Shown: in pieces, positions 1 through 6,430 of the stretch
Position numbering within the stretch: position 1 is the stretch's first letter
How the letters are laid out: each line of letters opens with the position of its first letter
Source of the DNA: JAIXWP01 sp046309775
GTDB taxonomy: Bacteria > Bacteroidota > Bacteroidia > Flavobacteriales_D > Sanyastnellaceae
DNA: 9,269 nt
Assembly (NCBI GenBank): GCA_046309775.1
Contig: JBKCOM010000157.1
Coordinates: 1 to 9,269 of the forward strand
Direction of reading: 5' to 3'
The notes under the pieces: model-generated
Told to the model about the DNA's origin: nothing
The model's input: the letters and a program-made list of their open reading frames with translations, nothing else
Databases searched by the model: none
Program-made: the position numbers and the translations under genes

Positions 1-24
1 TTCTGGATAAAAGTACGATATTGT

Positions 25-54
25 TTCTATAAATGTACATAGAACGACTATGTA
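25..54. repeat. Two overlapping, mutually exclusive inverted repeats
   Basis: TACATAG (36-42) and CTATGTA (48-54) form a perfect 7-base inverted repeat around a 5-base loop. TTCTAT (25-30) and ATAGAA (39-44) form a second 6-base inverted repeat that shares bases with the first, so only one hairpin can form at a time. Both are A/T-rich. The T stretch at 61-64 lies 6 bases beyond the first stem, so it is a poor terminator. It may be the tail of an upstream transcript or an operator; no function can be assigned. Confidence 0.35.
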
Positions 55-65
55 GGGTAGTTTTA

Positions 66-95
66 GAATGAGAATCAAAATGAGAATGAGAATGA
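66..95. repeat. Short tandem hexamer repeat (GAATGA, five units)
   Basis: Five consecutive 6-base units read GAATGA, GAATCA, AAATGA, GAATGA, GAATGA. A purine-rich tract (105-137) follows. The array lies about 70 bases upstream of the promoter element of the Gre-like gene. I see no open reading frame in 1-177 on either strand that looks like a protein, so this region is intergenic. Such arrays can vary in copy number by slippage, but an effect on expression is only a possibility here. Confidence 0.6.
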
Positions 96-165
96 ATAGA
101 GTTTCTAGAGGGAGGTTAAGAGAAAGAGAGAGAGCGAAAATCCCAACCCAATAAACACCTTATAT

Positions 166-173
166 TATTTTTG
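166..173 (+). promoter_or_regulatory. Bacteroidota -7 promoter element of the Gre-like gene
   Basis: TATTTTTG matches the Bacteroidota -7 consensus TAnnTTTG exactly. No matching -33 TTTG is seen at the usual 19-21 base spacing, so it is half a promoter by sequence. The G of the element is only 4 bases before the ATG at 178. Transcription starting a few bases after the element would begin at or next to the start codon, giving a leaderless or nearly leaderless mRNA. Confidence 0.5.
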
Positions 174-177
174 CCAA

Positions 178-621
178 ATGAAACACCAAGTCTGGCAGCG
201 GTGCCTCGAAATCGCGGAAGAACAAATGACATCATTGGAATCAATGATGACCGAATTGCGTAAAAGCGCTGCCAATGAAGGAAAAAGTACGGCAGGCGAC
301 AAACACGAAACGGCTTTGGCGATGGTTCAAATTGAACAAGAACAATTGCAGCGGCAAATCAATATCGTTCAAACACAAATCAACCAACTCCACGCGGTGC
401 GAGCCCTTGACGTTAGCGAAACGGTGCAAGCAGGGAGCCTTTTAAACACAGACCAAGGTTTATTTTACATCTGCACTGGTATAGGCAAACTGAATGTGGA
501 AGGCAAAGAATTGCTTTGCATCTCCCCCACTGCCCCTTTGGCCAGTTCTTTTTTAGGAAAGAAAAAAAATGATGTTGTTTTCTTCAATCGACGAGCATTT
601 AGAATACTTGAAATATCATAA
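178..621 (+). CDS. GreA/GreB-like transcription factor (family often misnamed 3-oxoacyl-ACP synthase)
   Basis: This 147-residue protein has the layout of a Gre factor. Residues about 5-80 are a charged, Gln/Glu-rich helical region that should form an antiparallel coiled coil. Its hairpin tip carries the conserved stretch STAGDKHETA (37-46). Residues about 84-147 resemble the GreA/GreB C-terminal FKBP-like domain, including SPTAPLASSFLGKKKNDVV (116-134), which corresponds to the SPLGxALxGKxxGDxV pattern of GreA. The tip keeps an acidic D41-x-x-E44 pair with the spacing of the GreA catalytic pair. A role in the RNA polymerase secondary channel, such as transcript cleavage or transcription modulation, is inferred. 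From memory, close homologues in flavobacteria carry the label '3-oxoacyl-ACP synthase'; nothing here supports a ketosynthase, as the chain is far too short and lacks a thiolase fold. Start 178 is chosen because remembered homologues begin with MK at this point and the promoter lies just upstream. The next in-frame ATG (226) would cut into the coiled coil. Confidence 0.75.
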   Translation: MKHQVWQRCLEIAEEQMTSLESMMTELRKSAANEGKSTAGDKHETALAMVQIEQEQLQRQINIVQTQINQLHAVRALDVSETVQAGSLLNTDQGLFYICTGIGKLNVEGKELLCISPTAPLASSFLGKKKNDVVFFNRRAFRILEIS

Positions 622-644
622 AAAAAGAAAGAGCCTTTTTTTTT
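620..644 (+). terminator. A/T-type intrinsic terminator after the Gre-like gene
   Basis: The run A7-G (620-627) can pair with C-T7 (635-642) around a 7-base loop, and the T run reaches 644. The stem starts inside the TAA stop codon (619-621). It holds a single G-C pair, so it is weak. Its position right after the stop and the nine-T run support terminator function. The R-M gene starts 72 bases further on, and I see no convincing TAnnTTTG promoter in that gap (645-715). Confidence 0.45.
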
Positions 645-715
645 GCCAACATTCTGATACCATTACGCCCGAAAAACCTATCTTAACGGCCTGAATTAGA
701 AAATATAATTTATAG

Positions 716-3700
716 ATGATTCTAAAAGAATTGAAACCACGAAAGGCTCTCAACAAAGCCTTTTTAAAAGTCAAACCGAACAGGACTGCAATTGAAGGTT
801 TCAAAGCCAATCTCATCACTTTACTAGACAGGACAAATGACACGGAAAGTGAAGAATTTCATAAAAACTTGGTTTCAGACTTTTTAAAGAAAACCTATTA
901 CGACCCAAACCACTTCATCAATACCAAAGGTCGAAACGACCTAGTAATTCATAACGGACAAAATGCAAACTCTGCGGTTGGCGTAATCCTCGAAGCTAAA
1001 AAGCCGACCAACAAATCGGAGATGATTACAACCAAAAAGCTGAATGCAAAAGCGTTTCAAGAATTGGTTTTGTACTACCTCAGAGAAAGAATTACACATA
1101 AAAATCTTGAAGTAAAGCATTTGGTGGCGACCAATATTAACGAATGGTTCATTTTTGACGCTACCCTATTCGACAGACTTTTTGCCCAAAACAAAACCCT
1201 TGTATCCCAATTCAACGATTTTGAAGCAGGTCGTTTGGCTGACAACAAAACAGATTTTTTCTACAAACAAATTGCCGAGCCGTTTATTGCCGAAATAGCA
1301 ACAGAGATTGAATTTACCTACTTTAATATTCAGGAATTCCAAAAAACGCTTCGTAACAACAATAAAGCAGACGATATTTCTCTGATTGCATTATTCAAAT
1401 TGCTTTCACCAGAGCATCTTTTAAAACTTCCTTTCACCAACGATAGCAACAGCCTCGACAAAAACTTTTACAATGAGTTGTTGCATATAATAGGCTTGAG
1501 TGAAACGAAGAAAAAACTAATTGAACGATATAAAGAAGGTGAACGAAACACAGGAACAATCCTAGAAGATGCGATCATTCAGCTTGACAGCTTGGATAAA
1601 CTAAGCCGACTTGAAAAGCCAAATCTCCCGATAGCCATCGGGATCGGCAACACACAACAAGAAAGACTTTTTCATGTAGCTCTTGAACTTTCAATCACTT
1701 GGATAAACCGCATTTTGTTTTTGAAGTTGCTGGAAGCCCAACTTATCACCTATCATAACTCGTCCCGAGACTTCGGGAAAGGGGACAAATCATTTTCGTT
1801 TCTCAATATTGACAAAATCAAGAATTATGACGATCTGAACAGCTTGTTTTTTCAAGTGTTGGCGCGCAAGCATGACGAACGAAACGATGATGTAAAAAAG
1901 ATTTTCGAGAAAGTTCCTTATCTCAATTCTTCGCTTTTCGAGCCGACCGACATTGAGCAGCTTACTTTGTTTATCAGCAATCTGAAAGACGATAAGACCA
2001 TTCCGATTTATTCGCAAACCGTGCTGAAAGACCAGCAGGGCAAAAAACGGTCGGGCAACCTTTCCACGCTTCAATATCTATTCGAGTTTTTGGATGCTTA
2101 CGACTTTGGTGCAGAAGGCGGAGAAGACATTCAGGAAGACAACAAAACACTTATCAACGCCTCAGTTCTCGGATTAATTTTCGAGAAAATAAACGGCTAC
2201 AAAGACGGATCGTTTTTCACTCCAGGTTTCATTACCATGTATATGTGCCGTGAAACCATACGGAAAGCAGTAGTGCAGAAATTCAACGAAACTAAAAAAT
2301 GGAACTGTACTACGATAGAGGAACTTTACGATAAAATTGAAAACCGAAAAGAAGCCAACGACATTGTAAACAGCATCAAAATTTGCGACCCTGCCGTTGG
2401 TTCTGGACACTTTCTCGTTTCGGCTCTCAATGAAATGATTGCTGTTAAGAACGACCTGAAAATTCTGCAAGACCGCGATGGCAAACGACTGAAAGAGTAT
2501 CAGGTGGAAGTGGTAAATGATGAACTAATTGTAACAGACGAAGAAGGCGAACTCTTTGAATACAACCCGAGCAACAAAGAATGCCAACGCATACAAGAAA
2601 CGCTTTTCCACGAAAAGCAAACCATCATTGAGAACTGCCTCTTTGGGGTGGACATCAATACCAATTCGGTAAAAATTTGCCGATTGCGATTATGGATTGA
2701 GCTTTTGAAAAATGCTTATTACAAGAACGCTACCGAACTTGAAACGCTACCGAATATTGACATCAACATCAAATGCGGAAACTCTTTGGTGAGCCGTTTT
2801 GCCATTGATGCGGACTTGAAACAAGCTTTACAGAAAAAAAAGTGGACAATAGACAGCTATCGCATAGCCGTGGCCACCTACCGCAATGCTGAAAGCAAGG
2901 AGCAAAAAAGAACTATGGAACGACTGATTGCCGACATTAAATCGGATTTCAGAAGTGAGATTCTTTTGAACGACCCGAAAGCTAAGAAGCTATACAACCT
3001 CAAGGGAGAGTTGACAAAACTCACAACGCAACAAAGTCTTTTCGAGTTGGGCAAAAAAGAAAAGGCGGAATGGAATAAGAAGGTAGAAAAGCTAACAGTT
3101 GAAGCCGACAAACTAGAGGCTGAAATTGAAGAAATAAAAGCCAACAAGATTTTTGAAAACGCTTTTGAATGGCGTTTTGAATTTCCCGAAGTCCTCAATG
3201 ATGATGGCGATTTTGTAGGCTTTGATGTGGTGATTGGGAATCCGCCGTATGGTGTAAAAATGATTGATAGTGAAAAGGAATATTTGAAAAATAGGTTTAC
3301 TGCAACAAGAGGCGAAGTAGAGATATACACTTTTTTTATTGAGCTTGCTATGGCTGATTTATTAAGATTAAGCGGTGTATTTTCATATATAACCACAAAC
3401 ACAATTTACTACCTCGATAAGTTTTCTCAAATTAGAAAGAAAGCATTCTTAGAAAACAGAATAATTTCACTTTTAGAATTAGAAAAGCAAGTTTTTGCAG
3501 ATGCACCCGACATTGTTCCAGCAATATACATTCTGCAAAAAAATGCCATCAGCAACAATGTGATCAAACTTTATAAATCCACAGAAACAAAACGTGTTTA
3601 TGACTTGGCTGAATTTGAAGACTTTGAAGTGAATAGCATTGAACAAAGTAAATTTGAAGAAAAGACTGACTTTGTGTTTAGTCTTTCGACAAATGAAGCA

Positions 3701-4351
3701 AAAGAAAATTTACTTAGAAGAATTTCACTATTAGAGCCAATTAATAAATCATTCAAAGTAGTTTATGGTATAAAAACGGGGGATAATGAAAGATTTCTTT
3801 CAAAGGAAATTAGCGGAAATGAAAATTGGAAAAAGTGTGCATCATCAGCGAAAAACATAAAGAAATATACAATTGATTGGCAAGGCGACTATTTAAACGT
3901 ATGTAGTGATCTGGCAGGCTTAAACAATATAAATTATGAACAGCCAAAAATTCTGATTCAGTATATCAGAAAATTGAGTATGCCAATTAGATTGGTTTGT
4001 GCACTTGATATAAGTGGAGAATACTATCCTTTGAATAATTTTTCTTTTGTAGTTTCTGAAAATGGAAATTCGTTACATGTGCTTCTAGGAATTCTCAACT
4101 CTCGGCTTATGAATTGGTATTTTTCTAATTTCTTCGTTGACTACAATATAAAACCCAAATATATTGAACAAATACCTTTGCCGAAAGAAATTATTTCGCC
4201 TGTATTAGAAAAATTAGTCGCTGAAATTATTGCACTCAAAGAAAAGAACAAAGAAAGAGATACATCCGATTTGGAAACACAAATAGACCAATTGGTTTAC
4301 CAACTTTATGGATTGACGGAGGAGGAAATTAAAATTGTGGAGCAATCTTGA
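716..4351 (+). CDS. Type IIG-like restriction-modification enzyme (nuclease, N6-adenine methylase and target recognition in one chain)
   Basis: The 1211-residue protein should cut foreign DNA and methylate host DNA at one recognition site. Residues about 45-150 look like a PD-(D/E)xK nuclease: D75 in RNDLVI, then E93-A-K95 in ILEAKKP. Residues about 480-850 form an N6-adenine methylase of the Eco57I class: FFTPGF (500-505) as motif X-like, CDPAVGSGHFL (557-567) as the AdoMet-binding motif I, FGVDIN (643-648) for the next strand, and GNPPY (841-845) as catalytic motif IV (N/D-PP-Y/F). A Lys/Glu-rich, probably coiled-coil insertion covers about 770-812. Residues about 1000-1160 resemble target-recognition domains (IKTGDNERF 1019-1027, LNSRLMNWYF 1127-1136, IPLP 1153-1156), followed by a helical tail. 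No key motif is missing and the frame is open throughout, so it is probably functional. No separate S subunit gene is present, as expected for a single-chain enzyme. Two GC-rich palindromes are read through within 304-355. Base composition falls after the NPPY motif. Confidence 0.9.
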   Translation: MILKELKPRKALNKAFLKVKPNRTAIEGFKANLITLLDRTNDTESEEFHKNLVSDFLKKTYYDPNHFINTKGRNDLVIHNGQNANSAVGVILEAKKPTNKSEMITTKKLNAKAFQELVLYYLRERITHKNLEVKHLVATNINEWFIFDATLFDRLFAQNKTLVSQFNDFEAGRLADNKTDFFYKQIAEPFIAEIATEIEFTYFNIQEFQKTLRNNNKADDISLIALFKLLSPEHLLKLPFTNDSNSLDKNFYNELLHIIGLSETKKKLIERYKEGERNTGTILEDAIIQLDSLDKLSRLEKPNLPIAIGIGNTQQERLFHVALELSITWINRILFLKLLEAQLITYHNSSRDFGKGDKSFSFLNIDKIKNYDDLNSLFFQVLARKHDERNDDVKKIFEKVPYLNSSLFEPTDIEQLTLFISNLKDDKTIPIYSQTVLKDQQGKKRSGNLSTLQYLFEFLDAYDFGAEGGEDIQEDNKTLINASVLGLIFEKINGYKDGSFFTPGFITMYMCRETIRKAVVQKFNETKKWNCTTIEELYDKIENRKEANDIVNSIKICDPAVGSGHFLVSALNEMIAVKNDLKILQDRDGKRLKEYQVEVVNDELIVTDEEGELFEYNPSNKECQRIQETLFHEKQTIIENCLFGVDINTNSVKICRLRLWIELLKNAYYKNATELETLPNIDINIKCGNSLVSRFAIDADLKQALQKKKWTIDSYRIAVATYRNAESKEQKRTMERLIADIKSDFRSEILLNDPKAKKLYNLKGELTKLTTQQSLFELGKKEKAEWNKKVEKLTVEADKLEAEIEEIKANKIFENAFEWRFEFPEVLNDDGDFVGFDVVIGNPPYGVKMIDSEKEYLKNRFTATRGEVEIYTFFIELAMADLLRLSGVFSYITTNTIYYLDKFSQIRKKAFLENRIISLLELEKQVFADAPDIVPAIYILQKNAISNNVIKLYKSTETKRVYDLAEFEDFEVNSIEQSKFEEKTDFVFSLSTNEAKENLLRRISLLEPINKSFKVVYGIKTGDNERFLSKEISGNENWKKCASSAKNIKKYTIDWQGDYLNVCSDLAGLNNINYEQPKILIQYIRKLSMPIRLVCALDISGEYYPLNNFSFVVSENGNSLHVLLGILNSRLMNWYFSNFFVDYNIKPKYIEQIPLPKEIISPVLEKLVAEIIALKEKNKERDTSDLETQIDQLVYQLYGLTEEEIKIVEQS
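1626..1643. repeat. GC-rich palindromic element inside the R-M gene (copy 1)
   Basis: TCCCGAT (1626-1632), AGCC, ATCGGGA (1637-1643) is a perfect 7-base inverted repeat with a 4-base centre. It lies in the R-M reading frame and is read as LPIAIGI (residues 304-310). It shares the outer core TCCCGA...TCGGGA with the element at 1763-1778 in the same gene. The G+C-rich arms stand out against the A+T-rich gene. This suggests a small dispersed palindrome family that inserts in frame, though only two copies are visible here. Confidence 0.65.
1763..1778. repeat. GC-rich palindromic element inside the R-M gene (copy 2)
   Basis: TCCCGA (1763-1768), GACT, TCGGGA (1773-1778) is a perfect 6-base inverted repeat. 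It is read in frame as SRDFG plus K (residues 350-355). Homologues as I remember them read ...TYHKGDKSF..., whereas this protein reads ...TYHNSSRDFGKGDKSF.... The extra seven residues (348-354) correspond to a 21-base, frame-preserving insertion that contains the palindrome. The comparison rests on memory and not on an alignment. Confidence 0.65.
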
Positions 4352-4431
4352 TTTACGAGCACTATTAAATTAAACAATTGCAATGTGAGCTTAATCACTA
4401 TCATCGAAAAATTAACCAAAGCTTAAAATGC

Positions 4432-4748
4432 ATGGCTAACAATAAAGACATTGAAGACTACTCATCAATTTTCATCTTTAAACCCAAGATGATCAAGTTT
4501 CGGTGGATGTTCGTTTTGCAGGTGAAAGCATTTGGCTAACACAAGACCAGATTGCCGCACTTTATGGAGTTGAACGGCCTGGCATTACACAGCACATCAA
4601 AAACATCTATGCCGAAGGCGAATTGGAGGAAGCCTCAGTTAGTAAGAAATTCTTACGAACTGCTGCCGATGGCAAAAAATACAACACCAAGCACTATAAT
4701 CTGGATATGATTATTTCATTGGGTTACTTGGATAATACGGTGAAGTAA
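4432..4748 (+). pseudogene. RhuM-family protein remnant, frameshifted and truncated
   Basis: From ATG 4432 the frame reads MANNKDIEDYSSIFIF and would run on as KPKM. The RhuM-like reading continues in another frame from 4482 as TQDDQVSVDVRFAGESIWLT and on to NLDMIISLGY. RhuM proteins start in just this way: a short lead, an 'I-I-Y-Q-T' segment, VDVRF, then a winged-helix-like LTQxQIAxLxGV region, HIKNI and NLDMIISxGYRV. The two halves join if one base was lost near 4477-4482. The 3' end is also abnormal: after GY the protein reads LDNTVK and stops, while RhuM proteins continue for roughly 200 more residues. GTG 4503, the first start codon in the second frame, is therefore an artefact of the break. 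RhuM genes are often found beside restriction-modification genes; their function is poorly known. The fragment keeps the putative DNA-binding part, so a residual role cannot be excluded. The 80 bases between the R-M stop and this ATG (4352-4431) show no clear promoter or terminator. Confidence 0.75.
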
Positions 4749-4764
4749 CCACACAAGCCAAAAC

Positions 4765-4796
4765 AAAAAAGCACCGCATCGAGCAGTGCTTTTTTT
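4765..4796. terminator. Strong bidirectional intrinsic terminator
   Basis: AAAAAAGCAC (4765-4774) pairs with GTGCTTTTTT (4786-4795). An inner GC/GC pair (4776-4777 with 4783-4784) is separated by one C-A mismatch and capped by the loop ATCGA. A seven-T run (4790-4796) serves the plus strand, and the six-A run serves as the T run on the minus strand. It lies 17 bases after the RhuM-remnant stop and 18 bases after the stop of the minus-strand surface protein gene. It can therefore end both convergent transcripts. Confidence 0.85.
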
Positions 4797-4813
4797 ATGT
4801 ATTCTAAATTATT

Positions 4814-6352
4814 TTATTTCGAAATATGCGATTGTGTCATCAACACATCCCCATTTTGATTGAGCGCTCTGATAAGATAAAAACCAGAAGGAAGTTGCAT
4901 TTGTAAAAACTGACTTCCATTCAAACGAATATTTTCTACTAACCTGCCAGTTGCATCCAAGACCTCTACTCTATCGCATGTAGCTGGTGCATTGATATTG
5001 GCTACGCCATTGGATGGATTGGGATAAACCAACATCTCAACCAACTCCAATTCTTGTCCTACACTCACCACAGATAGATTCTCGCTGATAGACGGACATC
5101 CATTATTCACCACCACTGCATAAGCTCCCGATTCTGTTGGAGTAAATGTTATTTCATTAGCACCATCCACAGGTTGTCCATTTAATGTCCATTGGATGCT
5201 GGAATTAGCATCATGATTGGTCAAAGTAAATGTACCATTGTCGTAAGAGATAATGGGGGTTACAGGAGGGAATTCACTAATCAGTAAATCATCAATAAAG
5301 AATACTGATTCAAAGCCATTCATCTCATATACTAATTGAATATCATAGTTCCCTGGATTCTCAAATGTATATGTCGCATCAGCGTCGCACGCCGGAATAG
5401 TGTTGCCATCACCCATGCGGTAGTAGCAATTGGTGACATTCATATTGATCAAACTAGAGTTGGTAAGCGTGATTGTTCCGCAATCCAATGTGTAATCGAC
5501 TCTTGCATCCAATGTAGAAAGCATGCAATTCTGTGTTTGGATGCCGTTTGCACCATCCTCTGTGTTAGCAGAACAATATTGTTCAAAGCTTTCACCACTC
5601 AGAAATACATGTGAGGACAAAGCTGAATCTCCAACGTCTGCAATAATTAATTTGATATGATAAGTTTCGCCAACGATCAATTGGCCAATACAAGCATGCA
5701 AAACATCCGTAAATCCATCTATTGAAGTTATTCCCATTTCATTGGCGCTCACATTATAATATTCCGAATTGGTTTGGTCATTTACAGTGTTAATCCCCAC
5801 CGCCGTCTCAGAGTTAGGAAGATAAGCCAAGTTTACCGCGCCATTTGTAAATGTTCCATTTATACCTGGCCCGCTTATAAAAAATCCAAAATGATCATTG
5901 AATGAAGTATTCACAAATTCGGGGTATTCAACTGATGCAAACACGTATTGAAAAGCCACCGAGTCTCCTGTTGCGATAAAGTCAAATTCCAATGAAGTGA
6001 CTTCCCCAATATAAAGAGGGTCTTGAAGCAGTTGAATAATATCTTCATCTTGAATGGAGTATGGCTCAGTGCCTCCAATCGATGATGTCAATAGATCTTC
6101 AACCATGCCGGTGCTTAGAACAATTCCAGAAGAGACTCCCAACAAGGGATTAGCATCTTGAAATGCGGACATTAAAGGAGAAGAAGTAACGTTTGCCTGT
6201 CCATTAAATGTGACATTGGAGGTAAAGATACCATTTCCCAAAAAATTACTTTGAATAGCTTGCTGAATATTTTCCGATGGCAATAAAGTGATTTGACCGT
6301 AGCTGCTTAAAGCAAGAGCAAACCCGAGCGCAAATGTGTAGATTTTCTTCAT
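4814..6352 (-). CDS. Secreted surface protein: choice-of-anchor L domain and type IX secretion C-terminal signal
   Basis: The 512-residue protein begins with a Sec signal peptide: MKK, a hydrophobic stretch to about residue 17, and likely cleavage after SYG or GQ (19-20). Residues about 30-255 match the 'choice-of-anchor L' domain of Bacteroidota surface proteins: LLGVSSGIVLSTG (70-82), LEFDF (121-125), FQYVFASVEYPEF (134-146), FGFFISGPG (155-163) and TYHIKLIIADVGDSALSSHVFL (230-251). Residues about 285-360 form a PKD-like beta domain. Residues about 365-430 resemble the short Ig-like domain ending in 'SGAYAVVVNNGCP'. The last 75 residues (VYPNPSNG at 442-449, then VEVLDATGRLV and LPSGFYLIRA) are the type A sorting signal of the type IX secretion system, which is removed when the protein is exported and attached to the surface. 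Role is unknown; adhesion or matrix binding is a guess from the domain make-up. Eight Cys residues after position 220 may form disulfides outside the cell. It has its own promoter and a shared terminator. Confidence 0.85.
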   Translation of the reverse strand: MKKIYTFALGFALALSSYGQITLLPSENIQQAIQSNFLGNGIFTSNVTFNGQANVTSSPLMSAFQDANPLLGVSSGIVLSTGMVEDLLTSSIGGTEPYSIQDEDIIQLLQDPLYIGEVTSLEFDFIATGDSVAFQYVFASVEYPEFVNTSFNDHFGFFISGPGINGTFTNGAVNLAYLPNSETAVGINTVNDQTNSEYYNVSANEMGITSIDGFTDVLHACIGQLIVGETYHIKLIIADVGDSALSSHVFLSGESFEQYCSANTEDGANGIQTQNCMLSTLDARVDYTLDCGTITLTNSSLINMNVTNCYYRMGDGNTIPACDADATYTFENPGNYDIQLVYEMNGFESVFFIDDLLISEFPPVTPIISYDNGTFTLTNHDANSSIQWTLNGQPVDGANEITFTPTESGAYAVVVNNGCPSISENLSVVSVGQELELVEMLVYPNPSNGVANINAPATCDRVEVLDATGRLVENIRLNGSQFLQMQLPSGFYLIRALNQNGDVLMTQSHISK

Positions 6353-6380
6353 AGATAGTTGGTTTTGTTGGTATATCGTT

Positions 6381-6409
6381 CAAATATAACATTTTACACC
6401 AATAACCAA
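6381..6409 (-). promoter_or_regulatory. Promoter of the surface protein gene
   Basis: On the minus strand, TATATTTG (6388 down to 6381) matches TAnnTTTG exactly. TTG (6409-6407) precedes it with an 18-base spacer, slightly short of the usual 19-21. Transcription should begin near 6375, leaving a leader of about 22 bases before the ATG at 6352. The promoter lies between the acyltransferase stop (6419) and this gene, so the two minus-strand genes are probably separate transcription units. Confidence 0.6.
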
Positions 6410-6411
6410 TT

Positions 6412-6430
6412 AAAAAAACTAGATTTTTTT
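6412..6430 (-). terminator. Weak A/T hairpin over the acyltransferase stop codon
   Basis: A7 (6412-6418), CTAGA, T7 (6424-6430) is a symmetrical A/T inverted repeat, and the stop codon TAG (6421-6419, minus strand) lies in its loop. On the minus strand it reads A7, TCTAG, T7 and ends in a T run, as a crude intrinsic terminator would. There are no G-C pairs in the stem, so termination would be inefficient. The stem also abuts the -33 region of the downstream promoter. Confidence 0.3.

Noticed and set aside
110..115. GGGAGG as a Shine-Dalgarno site
   Set aside because: It lies 62 bases before the ATG at 178, no start codon follows at a useful distance, and genes here do not use such sites. It is part of a purine tract.
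622..715. Promoter for the R-M gene just upstream of its ATG
   Set aside because: A/T-rich stretches such as TATAATTT are present, but none matches TAnnTTTG with a -33 partner. Read-through from the upstream gene is possible.
2878..3402. 174-codon open frame on the minus strand inside the R-M gene
   Set aside because: It lies opposite the coiled-coil insertion and NPPY region of a clear enzyme gene. Its Ser/Phe/Leu-rich translation is what antisense of a Lys/Glu-rich stretch gives.
4503..4748. Intact 81-residue gene starting at GTG 4503
   Set aside because: The RhuM match extends upstream of this GTG in the same frame to 4482 and then in another frame to ATG 4432, so the GTG is not a true start.
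5336..5614. 92-codon plus-strand frame inside the surface protein gene
   Set aside because: It is opposite the beta domains of a well-supported secreted protein and has no recognisable family features.
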